A DNA stretch of 64,000 bases from Cytophagales bacterium Alg240-R148 (GTDB lineage Bacteria > Bacteroidota > Bacteroidia > Cytophagales > Cyclobacteriaceae): assembly GCA_900537185.1 (NCBI GenBank), contig LS999828.1, positions 622,706-686,705 on the forward strand, written 5' to 3'. A program made the position numbers and the translations under genes. The notes below the pieces were generated by a model that was given only the letters and a program-made list of their open reading frames with translations, was not told the DNA's origin and did no database searches. Within the stretch, counting starts at the first letter, position 1; each line of letters opens with the position of its first letter. Shown one piece after another: positions 1 to 8,044 of this stretch.

Positions 1-274
1 CTTGAATAGAGGCATACGCTTTTTTCTTAGGGTGCAAGGTTTTAGCCAAATGCAATGCATCTTGCTCTTTTAATTGAACCACCTTTTTCAATTGAACAAT
101 GCCCGATTTGTTTTGTGCATTATTGGCCACATTTTGGAGCTTGCGATGGGCAGCTGTTTCAGGCCGGTGGTCAGCAAACTGAACGGCCGCTTTGGAGGTC
201 TTTTTTGCTTCCACTTCTCCTTTGGGCTTGGTTTGATTTTTATTTTTTTGAGATTTATCCGCTAAACTATGCAT
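1..274 (-). CDS. N-terminal part of a DUF4157/eCIS-associated-type protein (runs off the window)
   Basis: The frame starts at an ATG at 274 (minus strand) and stays open for 91 codons to the window edge, so only the N-terminus is present. The product is Lys/Gln/Ala-rich and hydrophilic, with no signal peptide or membrane segment. Around residues 33-52 it carries the pattern Q-F-x-D-x-R-P-E-x-x-A-x-R-K-L-Q followed by an Asn/Ala-rich stretch and then GIVQLKK. From memory, this kind of leader precedes the HEXXH-bearing DUF4157 domain and various toxin domains in Bacteroidota and cyanobacteria, and such proteins have been linked to extracellular contractile injection systems. The family is inferred from this leader alone; the catalytic part lies outside the window. 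No promoter could be assigned. Confidence 0.6.
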   Translation of the reverse strand, partial: MHSLADKSQKNKNQTKPKGEVEAKKTSKAAVQFADHRPETAAHRKLQNVANNAQNKSGIVQLKKVVQLKEQDALHLAKTLHPKKKAYASIQ

Positions 275-440
275 AGTGTTAATTTTTCCATTGGCACTGT
301 CTTTTGTTCACATCAAGACCAGCACTATACACAGTATATAAATTTATTACTATATATGCAAAAAATATAACATTACGAACAATGAAAAATAGCCATTCCT
401 TTTGTAATCGTGTTTAAAAGATCGCTGAAAGGTGTTTTTA

Positions 441-475
441 CAAAAAAAAAGCTGTGTTAAAAAACACAGCTTTTT
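441..475 (-). terminator. Rho-independent terminator after tRNA-Leu
   Basis: A perfect 8-bp stem (GCTGTGTT at 451-458 with AACACAGC at 463-470) has a 4-nt loop. It is flanked by an A-run (442-450) and a T-run (471-475), so it can end transcription in either direction. It lies just downstream of the minus-strand tRNA-Leu. Confidence 0.85.
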
Positions 476-485
476 GTACTCGTAG

Positions 486-568
486 TGCCCAGAACTGGAT
501 TCGAACCAGCACGAGCATAGCTCACCACCCCCTCAAGATGGCGTGTCTACCAATTTCACCACCTGGGC
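486..568 (-). tRNA. tRNA-Leu (anticodon GAG)
   Basis: The reverse complement folds as a class II tRNA. The acceptor stem GCCCAGG pairs with TCTGGGC (one G-T pair) and the discriminator is A. The D-arm contains AAATTGGTAGAC. The anticodon stem CCATC/GGTGG encloses the loop TTGAGGG, giving anticodon GAG (reads CTC/CTT). A long variable arm (TGAGCTATGCTCG) and a T-loop TTCGAAT follow. CCA is not encoded. Confidence 0.95.
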
Positions 569-626
569 ATTAGGTCGGCAAACATATAAAGTAATTGGCT
601 TATAGCAAAATGTTTGCCTTCTTAAT

Positions 627-1979
627 TTACCGATTCCCGTAAACTGTTTTGATGTTTACAAACTCCATCAACCCATTTTCGGATAGTTCGCGTCCATAAC
701 CTGAGGCCTTGGTGCCTCCAAATGGAAATCTTGGGTCGGATTTCATAATTTCATTGATGGCCACCGTACCTACTTTGAGTTCGCTGGCCAAGGCGATACC
801 GAAGCGTTGGTCTTTGCACCAAATGGTAGCACCCAAACCAAAATCACTGGAGTTAACTTGGTCAATTAAATCTTGTTCGTCGGTATAGGTAAGCACCAAA
901 CCAACAGGTCCAAAAATCTCTTCTTTTAATATTGGGTTATCGCCCAGTACTTTGATTAGGCCTGGACTAAAATAATTTCCTTCTCGTTTGGATTCCACAA
1001 CAGACTCTCCACCCAACTCCAAACACCTTTTGATCTGATTTTCTAGATGGTCTGCCAAATCTTCTCTTGCTATTACTCCCAAGGTGGTCTTTTTATCCAT
1101 CACATCGCCTCCTACTACTTTTTTCAAACCTTCTTTATAGTCTTTAACAAAGCGTTCGTATTGGCCTTCCTGTACAAAAAACCTTTTGGCAGCCAAACAA
1201 GTTTGCCCAGAATTGGCCAACCTGGATTCCAAACCAGCTTGCAAGGCACCATTCCAAAAACAGTTCTCCATGATGATAAAGGCGTCGTTGCCCCCTAATT
1301 CCAAAACCGATTTTTTCATGTACTTTCCGGCCAAAGCCGCAACAGATGCACCTGCTCTAGCAGACCCTGTGAATGTAACTCCTTGTACTACTCTGTGGCG
1401 AATGATTTGTTCTACTTCTGGTACATCTATTAACAAGGTTTGGAAAACACCCAATGGAAAACCAGCTTCTTCAAATAGTTCCTGGATCTCTAAACCACAA
1501 CCAGTTGTATTGGGAGCGTGTTTTAGCAGCACAATATTGCCTGCCAACAAGTTGGGTATGGCATATCGAAATACCTGCCAAAAAGGAAAGTTCCAAGGCA
1601 TGATACCAAATACAGCCCCAGTATTTTCATATTTAACAAAAGAGGTATTAAACCCAGATCTAATTTTTTTGGGAGACAAGGCTTTTTCCGAGGTATCCGC
1701 GTAGTAATCACACAATACGCTGCACTTTTCCAATTCGGCCAAAGACTCCGACAAAGGTTTGCCCATCTCTTGGGTAATTAGCTCAGCCAATTCATCCTTT
1801 CTTTCGATTAACAATCTGCCAAGTTCTCGACATGGTTTTTCTCTATCCAAAAAACTGCTGCGTTGCCACCGCTGGTATACCCCAGCTGCAAAGTCCAAGG
1901 CATCCTCTATCTCGTCATTTCTTAAGAACTCATATTTATTAATCCGCTCTCCTGTATATGGGTTTATCGTTTTTATCAT
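627..1979 (-). CDS. NAD(P)-dependent aldehyde dehydrogenase, succinate-semialdehyde dehydrogenase type
   Basis: This 450-residue protein is a full-length aldehyde dehydrogenase. It shows PWNFPFWQ near residues 128-135, the cofactor loop FTGS at 203-206, the general-base glutamate E227 in LELGG, and the nucleophile C261 in NSGQTCLAAKRF. The overall pattern (starting with the xNPYTGE N-terminus) is closest to YneI/Sad-like succinate-semialdehyde dehydrogenases, which oxidise succinate semialdehyde to succinate. Substrate preference cannot be settled from motifs. It is a single cytoplasmic gene, facing away from the arginine operon, with tRNA-Leu downstream. The ATG at 1979 gives the expected N-terminal length. 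Confidence 0.9.
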   Translation of the reverse strand: MIKTINPYTGERINKYEFLRNDEIEDALDFAAGVYQRWQRSSFLDREKPCRELGRLLIERKDELAELITQEMGKPLSESLAELEKCSVLCDYYADTSEKALSPKKIRSGFNTSFVKYENTGAVFGIMPWNFPFWQVFRYAIPNLLAGNIVLLKHAPNTTGCGLEIQELFEEAGFPLGVFQTLLIDVPEVEQIIRHRVVQGVTFTGSARAGASVAALAGKYMKKSVLELGGNDAFIIMENCFWNGALQAGLESRLANSGQTCLAAKRFFVQEGQYERFVKDYKEGLKKVVGGDVMDKKTTLGVIAREDLADHLENQIKRCLELGGESVVESKREGNYFSPGLIKVLGDNPILKEEIFGPVGLVLTYTDEQDLIDQVNSSDFGLGATIWCKDQRFGIALASELKVGTVAINEIMKSDPRFPFGGTKASGYGRELSENGLMEFVNIKTVYGNR

Positions 1980-2182
1980 AGCTTCTTTTTTATCAAAGAA
2001 AATATACCAATTCCTGTTTAGAAAACCGATAATTTCTCAGCTTTCCTAAGTTTTTTTCTTTCCCGATATGAAATTACAAACGAGAAACGCATTACAAATA
2101 CTTCAACAAAACATACATTTTAACGCAAAAAAACCACACAAATTGATGCATCATTAAAAATAACATAATTTTACACGGCTTT

Positions 2183-2215
2183 TTTGTGTCTACCAAAAAA
2201 TTAACACTAAGTTTG
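2183..2215 (+). promoter_or_regulatory. Predicted promoter of the arginine operon
   Basis: TTTG at 2183-2186 and TAAGTTTG at 2208-2215 match the Bacteroidota primary-sigma consensus (TTTG at -33, TAnnTTTG at -7). The 21-nt spacing is within the usual range. Transcription would start near 2220-2223, giving a leader of roughly 185 nt before the first arginine gene. Confidence 0.65.
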
Positions 2216-2222
2216 TATTTCC

Positions 2223-2318
2223 ATGACGAACACGGTATTCACATATCCATCAGTGCCAGCTACTGCTCCCAGCAGGAACATAAGGCCCGTGTTTGTAATC
2301 AGGCCCCTTAGGGGATAA
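2223..2318 (+). CDS. Possible 31-aa leader peptide upstream of the arginine operon
   Basis: An ATG at 2223 opens 31 codons ending in TAA. Four of the last 14 residues are Arg (positions 18, 21, 27, 30), all written AGG; the peptide ends ...VIRPLRG. Its position between the predicted promoter and the first arginine gene would suit an Arg-sensing leader. Against this, the predicted transcript starts almost at the ATG, so translation would have to be leaderless, and there is no poly-T terminator after the downstream hairpin. This is an inference, not a firm gene. Confidence 0.3.
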   Translation: MTNTVFTYPSVPATAPSRNIRPVFVIRPLRG

Positions 2319-2347
2319 AACACTACGGCATGGGTACGCTCCATGCC
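2263..2347 (+). promoter_or_regulatory. Structured 5' leader with several hairpins
   Basis: Hairpins seen: CTGCT/AGCAG (2263-2275, 3-nt loop); GTGTTT/AAACAC (2289-2294 with 2318-2323) enclosing CCCC-TTA-GGGG (2304-2314); and GGCATGG/CCATGCC (2327-2333 with 2341-2347, 7-nt loop). The second stem can be extended by CCGT with ACGG (2325-2328), which would compete with the base of the third. Alternative folds are therefore possible, as in an attenuator or a ligand- or protein-binding leader. No T-run follows. Confidence 0.4.
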
Positions 2348-2406
2348 TGCCATTGCGCAACACAATTCACAGTTAATCTTTATTCAATTACAAAACCAAA
2401 TCCATT

Positions 2407-3018
2407 GTGGAAAAGAGTTTTTCCCTTTGTACAACCAATGTTTCGCACATAGGTTATGCAAAAGAAATAGGTGCACTCATGGCCCGGTCTGCTAAAGAGC
2501 GGGGTACGGGAATTGCCGAGCGCAGTGCCGCGTACATCGAAAAGAAAATTTTGGAAGGCAATGCCATCATTGCACTTTCACCCGAAGAGGTGCTCGCAGG
2601 GTTTTGTTACATCGAAAAATGGGAACATGGTAAGTTTGTCGCGAATTCTGGGTTGATTATCCAACACCAATTTCGCAACATGGGCCTGGCCAAAAAAATT
2701 AAAAAAGCCATACTCAAACTTTCGAAACAAAAATACCCCAAGGCCAAAATTTTTGGAATCACCACCAGCTTTGCGGTGATGAAGATCAATAGTGAACTAG
2801 GGTACAAACCGGTAACTTTTTCGGAATTGACCAACCACGATGAGTTTTGGAATGCGTGCAAAGGCTGTAAAAACTACGACATCCTGCAACGCAACAACCG
2901 TGAAATGTGTCTGTGTACCGCCATGGTACACCAAGTAAAAGAAAACAAGCTCCAAAAACTTAACAAACAAATAAAAGTTGGTGCTGTGTTGAACAAATTA
3001 ATCAAATCAAAAAAATAA
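2407..3018 (+). CDS. GNAT-family acyltransferase, first gene of the arginine operon (N-acylglutamate synthase candidate)
   Basis: This 203-residue GNAT protein begins at GTG 2407; no in-frame ATG occurs before codon 25, and GTG keeps the N-terminal GNAT strand. The acyl-CoA-binding region is at about residues 84-100 (GLIIQHQFRNMGLAKK). As first gene of the cluster, with no classical argA or argJ present, it most likely acylates glutamate (acetyl or succinyl) to start arginine synthesis. A C-terminal extension carries four cysteines, C151, C154, C168 and C170 (C-x2-C-x13-C-x-C), which look like a metal site. argG begins 11 nt downstream, so the two are co-transcribed. Confidence 0.8.
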   Translation: MEKSFSLCTTNVSHIGYAKEIGALMARSAKERGTGIAERSAAYIEKKILEGNAIIALSPEEVLAGFCYIEKWEHGKFVANSGLIIQHQFRNMGLAKKIKKAILKLSKQKYPKAKIFGITTSFAVMKINSELGYKPVTFSELTNHDEFWNACKGCKNYDILQRNNREMCLCTAMVHQVKENKLQKLNKQIKVGAVLNKLIKSKK

Positions 3019-3029
3019 GAATCCTGAAA

Positions 3030-4238
3030 ATGGAAAATAAAAATAACAAAGTGGTATTGGCTTTTAGCGGAGGTTTGGACACCTCTTTCTGTGCCATCTA
3101 TTTACAAAAAGAACGCAACCTCGAAGTACACGCAGTAATTGTGAATACAGGAGGCTTTTCGGACCAAGAGCTTGCGGACATTGAGCAAAAGGCCAAAAGT
3201 TACAACGTAGCTTCCTTCCAATGTATAGACGCCACTGAGGTCTTTTATGAAAAGTGCATCAAGTATCTAATTTTCGGGAATGTATTGCGCAACCAAACCT
3301 ACCCGCTATCGGTTAGTGCGGAGCGCTTGTTTCAAGCCAAAGCCATTGCCCAATATGCGCAGCAAATTGATGCAGCGTATGTGGCCCATGGCAGCACTGG
3401 TGCCGGCAACGACCAGGTCCGCTTTGATTTGGCCTTTGAACTGTATTGTCCGGATGCTACAATTATTACGCCCATTCGCGATTTAAAACTATCTAGAAAA
3501 GCAGAAATAGAATTTTTAGAAAAACACGGCGTAACACTGGAATGGGAAAAAGCCAAATATTCCGTAAACAAGGGCTTGTGGGGCACTAGTGTTGGCGGTG
3601 CAGAAACCCTGGGTTCTTCGGCTCCTCTGCCCAATAATGCTTTTCCATCTCAATTAGAACAAACCGAGCCTAAGGAAATAAGCCTGGACTTCCAATCTGG
3701 CGAATTAGTTGGCATAGATGGAACAAAATATGAAAGCTCCAAAAATGCCCTAGAAGCATTAAACGTTCTAACCTCCTCTTATGCCATTGGACGAGACATT
3801 CATGTTGGGGACACCATCATAGGCATCAAAGGCCGTGTCGGTTTTGAAGCAGGCGCTGCTTTGCTCAGCATCAAAGCACACCAGTTACTAGAAAAGCATA
3901 CCCTTACCAAATGGCAACAATATTGGAAAGACCAGTTGGGCAATTGGTATGGTATGTTTTTGCATGAAAGCCAAATGAATGAACCAGTAATGCGCAACAT
4001 AGAGTCCTTTTTAGAGTCTACACAGTCCAATGTAACTGGGCAGGTATTTGTAAAGTTGGTTCCTTATCATTTTGAGCTTTGCGGAATTGAAAGTGCATTT
4101 GACTTGATGCAGTCTGAGTTTGGCCAATATGGTGAAATGAATGAGTTGTGGTCGGGAGAAGATGTCAAAGGGTTTACCAAGGTTTTATCGAACAGTTTAA
4201 AAATTCACAAATCTCTAAACCCAGAATACCATGATTAA
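3030..4238 (+). CDS. argG: Argininosuccinate synthase
   Basis: It condenses citrulline and aspartate with ATP to argininosuccinate, the penultimate step of arginine synthesis. The N-type ATP pyrophosphatase loop SGGLDTS is at residues 13-19, and the typical HGSTGAGNDQVRF segment follows in the middle of the protein. At 402 residues it is of normal length. The 3' end overlaps argC by 8 bp, indicating translational coupling. In this pathway its citrulline comes from N-acylcitrulline deacylated by ArgE. Confidence 0.96.
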   Translation: MENKNNKVVLAFSGGLDTSFCAIYLQKERNLEVHAVIVNTGGFSDQELADIEQKAKSYNVASFQCIDATEVFYEKCIKYLIFGNVLRNQTYPLSVSAERLFQAKAIAQYAQQIDAAYVAHGSTGAGNDQVRFDLAFELYCPDATIITPIRDLKLSRKAEIEFLEKHGVTLEWEKAKYSVNKGLWGTSVGGAETLGSSAPLPNNAFPSQLEQTEPKEISLDFQSGELVGIDGTKYESSKNALEALNVLTSSYAIGRDIHVGDTIIGIKGRVGFEAGAALLSIKAHQLLEKHTLTKWQQYWKDQLGNWYGMFLHESQMNEPVMRNIESFLESTQSNVTGQVFVKLVPYHFELCGIESAFDLMQSEFGQYGEMNELWSGEDVKGFTKVLSNSLKIHKSLNPEYHD

Positions 4239-5196
4239 GGCAGGAATAATAGGCGGAACAGGCCTAACGGCGGGAGAGTTATTGCATCTATTGCTGCTCC
4301 ACGAGCAAGTAGAGGTAGCGTACATTACTTCTACCAGCCAAGTAGGCAGCGCGGTAAGCAGTGTACACGACGATCTATTGGGTGCAACTGAATTGGTGTT
4401 TGTTGAAAAACCAAGCTGCACGGTAGACGTTGTTTTTCTTTGTGTGGGCCATGGTATTTCCAAAACCTATTTAAAAGAAAACCAATTTGATGCTGGTACC
4501 AAAATAATTGACTTAAGTGCAGACTTTCGTTTGAAAGAAACATCAGAAGGATATGTATATGGCTTATCAGAAATATTCAAAGAGGCCATACAAAACACCA
4601 ATTATGTAGCCAACCCTGGTTGTTTTGCCACTGCAATACAACTTGGGCTGGCACCTTTGGCCGCCGCACAAAAATTGGAGCACCCAGTCCACATACACTC
4701 GCTAACCGGATCCACTGGAGCCGGTAAAGGTTTTATGGGCACCACCCAATTCCATTGGCGGTCCAACAATGTTTCAGTTTACAAGCCTTTTGGGCACCAA
4801 CATTTGCACGAAATTAAAGAAACCTTGGCCACCTTGCAACACAGCACCGCCTTGCCAAGAATTAATTTCGTTCCGATGCGGGGCAATTTTGCTCGGGGTA
4901 TATTTTGCAGCATGTACTTGGAGTCCAACTTGAGTACTTCCGTAGCCTTGGCCCTGTTCAAAAAGTATTATGAGAGCCCGTTTGTGGTTATCTCAGACCA
5001 ACCCATCCATTTAAAACAAGCGGTAAACACCAACAAGTGTTTTATCCATGTACAACAATGTGATGGGCAACTGCACCTTACTACCGCCATCGACAACTTG
5101 CTAAAAGGAGCCGTTGGCCAAGCAGTACAAAATATGAATTTGATGTTCGGGTTGAAAGAAGACCTAGGACTGCAATTAAAAGCCATGCATTACTAA
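4231..5196 (+). CDS. argC: N-acyl-gamma-glutamyl-phosphate reductase
   Basis: It reduces N-acylglutamyl phosphate to the semialdehyde with NADPH. The N-terminal nucleotide-binding motif GIIGGTGLTAGELL (residues 5-18) and the catalytic C131 in NPGCFATA are present. The length of 321 residues fits the family. It overlaps argG by 8 bp and is followed after one base by proC. Confidence 0.95.
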   Translation: MIKAGIIGGTGLTAGELLHLLLLHEQVEVAYITSTSQVGSAVSSVHDDLLGATELVFVEKPSCTVDVVFLCVGHGISKTYLKENQFDAGTKIIDLSADFRLKETSEGYVYGLSEIFKEAIQNTNYVANPGCFATAIQLGLAPLAAAQKLEHPVHIHSLTGSTGAGKGFMGTTQFHWRSNNVSVYKPFGHQHLHEIKETLATLQHSTALPRINFVPMRGNFARGIFCSMYLESNLSTSVALALFKKYYESPFVVISDQPIHLKQAVNTNKCFIHVQQCDGQLHLTTAIDNLLKGAVGQAVQNMNLMFGLKEDLGLQLKAMHY

Positions 5197-5197
5197 C

Positions 5198-5995
5198 ATG
5201 AAAACATCCATCGCAATTATAGGAATAGGCAACTTGGGGAGTGCCCTATTAAAAGGCATAGTATCTTCTGGGGAATTTAAAGAAGCAGCCATTTATGCTA
5301 CCAAGCGGCAATCGGTGACAGAGCAAAAAAAAGGGTACATCCTTACCAACAACATAGAAGCTGTAAAGAAGGCACAAGTAGTGATTTTGGCTGTCCAGCC
5401 AGGACAGTTGCACGGTTTGGCCGAAGAAATTAAAGATTACATAACAGAAAAACACACCATTGTTTCTACCCTGACTGGTGTGTCCATTGATAAACTAAAA
5501 TCTTTTTTTGGTCAAAATCTGGCCATTATTAGAGCCATGCCCAACACGGCCACAGCAGTAAACGAATCCATGACTTGTATCGCCTCCAACGGCAATGCGA
5601 AACCATCCAAAGCCATTGCAGAAAAGATATTTTCTACCGTTGGCGCTACTTTGGAGATTGACGAAAGTTTGATGCAAGCCGCTACCGTATTGGGTGCTTC
5701 TGGCGTTGCATTTTGGTTGCGCATCATCCGAGCCGCTATGCAAGGAGGTATTCAGATGGGCTTTGATGCACCAGAGTCCTTGGCCATCGTAGCCCAAGTA
5801 TGCAAGGGCGCCTCCTCTTTGTTGCAACAAGCGCACAAACACCCGGAAGCTGAAATTGACCGAGTGACCACCCCAAAGGGTTGCACCATCACTGGTTTAA
5901 ATGAAATGGAACATGCTGGTTTGAGCAGCGCTTTGATAAAAGGGCTATTGGCCTCTTATGACAAAATAAACGAAATTCGAGATGAAGTTGTTTGA
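5198..5995 (+). CDS. proC: Pyrroline-5-carboxylate reductase
   Basis: It reduces pyrroline-5-carboxylate to proline. The Rossmann motif GIGNLGSALLKG is at residues 9-20. The C-terminal part contains the family pattern VTTPKGCTITGLNEMEHAG. It is 265 residues, the usual length. It sits inside the arginine operon, one base after argC and overlapping argD by 14 bp, without proA or proB. Its substrate may therefore come from another locus or from ornithine-derived glutamate semialdehyde. Confidence 0.93.
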   Translation: MKTSIAIIGIGNLGSALLKGIVSSGEFKEAAIYATKRQSVTEQKKGYILTNNIEAVKKAQVVILAVQPGQLHGLAEEIKDYITEKHTIVSTLTGVSIDKLKSFFGQNLAIIRAMPNTATAVNESMTCIASNGNAKPSKAIAEKIFSTVGATLEIDESLMQAATVLGASGVAFWLRIIRAAMQGGIQMGFDAPESLAIVAQVCKGASSLLQQAHKHPEAEIDRVTTPKGCTITGLNEMEHAGLSSALIKGLLASYDKINEIRDEVV

Positions 5996-7130
5996 CGTAT
6001 ACGGAAAATTGAACCTCTGCCCAGTTAAGGGAAAAGGGGCATACATTTGGGACGATCAAGACCAAAAATACTTGGATCTTTACAGTGGACATGGGGTTGT
6101 TTCTATTGGGCATGCCCACCCTACCTATGTGCAAGCCATCCAAGCACAAGTTGCTCAAATTGGTTTTTATTCCAATGCCATTCAAAACCCACTGCAACAA
6201 CAAGCAGCCGACCTTCTAGAAGACGTTTCTGGGGTATCGGGTTACGAATTGTTTTTTACCAACTCTGGTGCTGAATCCAATGAAAACGCGCTTAAAATAG
6301 CCTCTTTTGTTACGGGGAGAAACAAAGTGTTGGCTTTTAAAAATGGCTTCCATGGCAGAACAAGTGCTGCGGTTGCCATTACGGACAATAAAAAAATTCA
6401 GGCTCCGATCAACCTGGGTTTAGAAGTAGCATTAGAAACCATTGGAGACACCGAGGCCGTAGCCATGCGTTTGCGCAGTTCAGAATATGCTGCGGTGGTA
6501 ATTGAAGGCATACAAGGCATCGGAGGAGCACAAACCATCTCCAACGAATATTTACAATTTTTACAACAGATTTGCCAAGAAACCGGCACTTTGTTGGTTT
6601 TGGATGAAGTACAATCGGGATTTGGAAGAAGTGGCAAATTCTTTGCCTACCAACACGCCGACATTGCCCCAGATATTGTTACCATGGCCAAAGGCATGGG
6701 CAATGGGTTTCCAGTAGGAGGTATATTGGTACACGAACGCCACAAAGCTTGGAAAGGCATGCTTGGAAGTACTTTTGGTGGCAACCACTTGGCCTGTGCA
6801 GCAGTAATTGCTGTATTGACCGTTTTAAAAAGCGAACAACTGGTTAACAATGCACAAGAAGTAGGGAATTGGCTGCAAGCTTCCTTAACACAATTACCAG
6901 AATTGAAAAAAGTTACAGGCAAAGGGCTGTTACTTGGGTTGTATTTAACCGAAAACAGTGCCCAATTGAGAAACGAACTACTCCACCAACACCAAATAAT
7001 AACTGGCAGTGCCACGGACCCTACTTGCATGCGCATTTTGCCACCCTTGAACATTACTAAGCAAGATTTAATTCCTTTCGTTGCAACTTTAAAAACCACC
7101 TTAAACCATGAAAAAGTTCACATCCGTTAA
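5982..7130 (+). CDS. argD: Acylornithine aminotransferase (class III PLP enzyme)
   Basis: It transfers an amino group from glutamate to N-acylglutamate semialdehyde, giving N-acylornithine. Seen are NSGAESNENALK near residue 94, the cofactor-binding DEVQ at 208-211, and the PLP lysine K237 in TMAKGMGNGFP. At 382 residues it is slightly short but complete. It overlaps proC by 14 bp and argF' by 23 bp. Given the neighbouring proC, activity on free ornithine is possible but not shown by the sequence. Confidence 0.93.
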   Translation: MKLFDVYGKLNLCPVKGKGAYIWDDQDQKYLDLYSGHGVVSIGHAHPTYVQAIQAQVAQIGFYSNAIQNPLQQQAADLLEDVSGVSGYELFFTNSGAESNENALKIASFVTGRNKVLAFKNGFHGRTSAAVAITDNKKIQAPINLGLEVALETIGDTEAVAMRLRSSEYAAVVIEGIQGIGGAQTISNEYLQFLQQICQETGTLLVLDEVQSGFGRSGKFFAYQHADIAPDIVTMAKGMGNGFPVGGILVHERHKAWKGMLGSTFGGNHLACAAVIAVLTVLKSEQLVNNAQEVGNWLQASLTQLPELKKVTGKGLLLGLYLTENSAQLRNELLHQHQIITGSATDPTCMRILPPLNITKQDLIPFVATLKTTLNHEKVHIR

Positions 7131-8043
7131 GGACATCGGTGCCCCCAGTGGGTACATTCAAGAAGCTATTAAAATAAAAAAGGTCCCATTCACACCAGAA
7201 AAAGGCCGTGGTAAAACCTTGGGTTTGTTGTTTTTCAACCCCAGTTTGCGCACCAGAATGTCTACACAAAAAGCAGCCAAAAATTTAGGAATGGACGTGA
7301 TGGTCCTGGACATCAACGAACAGGGGTGGAAGTTGGAACTGGAACCTGGAGCGGTTATGGATGGCAGCACCCAAGAGCACATCCAAGAAGCGGCAGCTGT
7401 AATGGGATTGTATTGTGATGTGGTGGGCATTAGAACATTTCCGGCATTAAAAAATGCAGCAGAAGACTACCAAGAAAAGGTATTAAACAAATTTATACAA
7501 CACTGCTCCAGCCCGGTAATTTCATTGGAAAGTGCTACGCGGCACCCCTTACAATCTTTGGCAGATCTTATGACCATAGAAGAAAACAAAAAAGTTACAC
7601 GTCCAAAAATTGTATTGACTTGGGCCCCGCACCCAAAGGCACTGCCACAAGCCGTTGCTAACAGTTTTTCAGAATGGGTGTTAGAAGCAGGTTACGATCT
7701 GACCATTGCCTGCCCAGAAGGATTTGAATTGTCGGAACAATTTACCCAAGGGGCTACCATTAGCCACCACCAACCAACCGCTTTGGCCGATGCCGACTTT
7801 ATTTATGTAAAAAACTGGTCTTCTTTTAAAAATTACGGGCAAACCAAAGAGGGCCTAGACCATTGGATGCTGGATGCAGCCAAACTCGAAGGGTGTCCCG
7901 ATGCAAAAGTAATGCATTGTTTGCCCGTTCGTAGAAATGTGGTACTTAGTGACGGTGTATTGGACGGGCCCAATAGCCTGGTCTTGCAACAAGCAGAAAA
8001 CCGAATTTATGCTGCGCAGGCAGTATTGAACAACATGATTTAA
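7108..8043 (+). CDS. argF': N-acylornithine carbamoyltransferase (acetyl- or succinyl-ornithine type)
   Basis: It carbamoylates an N-acylated ornithine rather than free ornithine. The carbamoyl-phosphate loop NPSLRTR (residues 44-50), HPLQSLADL and MHCLPVRR are present, and the protein follows the Bacteroidota N-succinylornithine carbamoyltransferase pattern rather than that of a standard ArgF. In the specificity loop MDGSTQEH, residue 89 is Gln. From memory, the equivalent residue is Glu in Xanthomonas acetylornithine and Pro in Bacteroides fragilis succinylornithine carbamoyltransferase, so the acyl group cannot be assigned here. It overlaps argD by 23 bp and lies one base before argB. Confidence 0.92.
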   Translation: MKKFTSVKDIGAPSGYIQEAIKIKKVPFTPEKGRGKTLGLLFFNPSLRTRMSTQKAAKNLGMDVMVLDINEQGWKLELEPGAVMDGSTQEHIQEAAAVMGLYCDVVGIRTFPALKNAAEDYQEKVLNKFIQHCSSPVISLESATRHPLQSLADLMTIEENKKVTRPKIVLTWAPHPKALPQAVANSFSEWVLEAGYDLTIACPEGFELSEQFTQGATISHHQPTALADADFIYVKNWSSFKNYGQTKEGLDHWMLDAAKLEGCPDAKVMHCLPVRRNVVLSDGVLDGPNSLVLQQAENRIYAAQAVLNNMI

Positions 8044-8044
8044 A

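Larger units (their letters stand above)
1980..2406. other. Divergent intergenic region between the aldehyde dehydrogenase and the arginine operon
   Basis: These 427 bases hold no full-size gene. 1980-2180 is AT-rich and shows nothing beyond the expected promoter space for the minus-strand dehydrogenase, for which no clear -7 box was found. 2183-2347 holds a plus-strand promoter, a 31-codon ORF and stable hairpins (listed separately). 2348-2406 is a plain AT-rich spacer leading to the GTG start of the first arginine gene. Confidence 0.7.

Noticed and set aside
1186-1704. 172-codon open frame on the plus strand
   Set aside because: It lies wholly antisense to the aldehyde dehydrogenase, whose catalytic motifs are intact; its product is low in structure and resembles no family.
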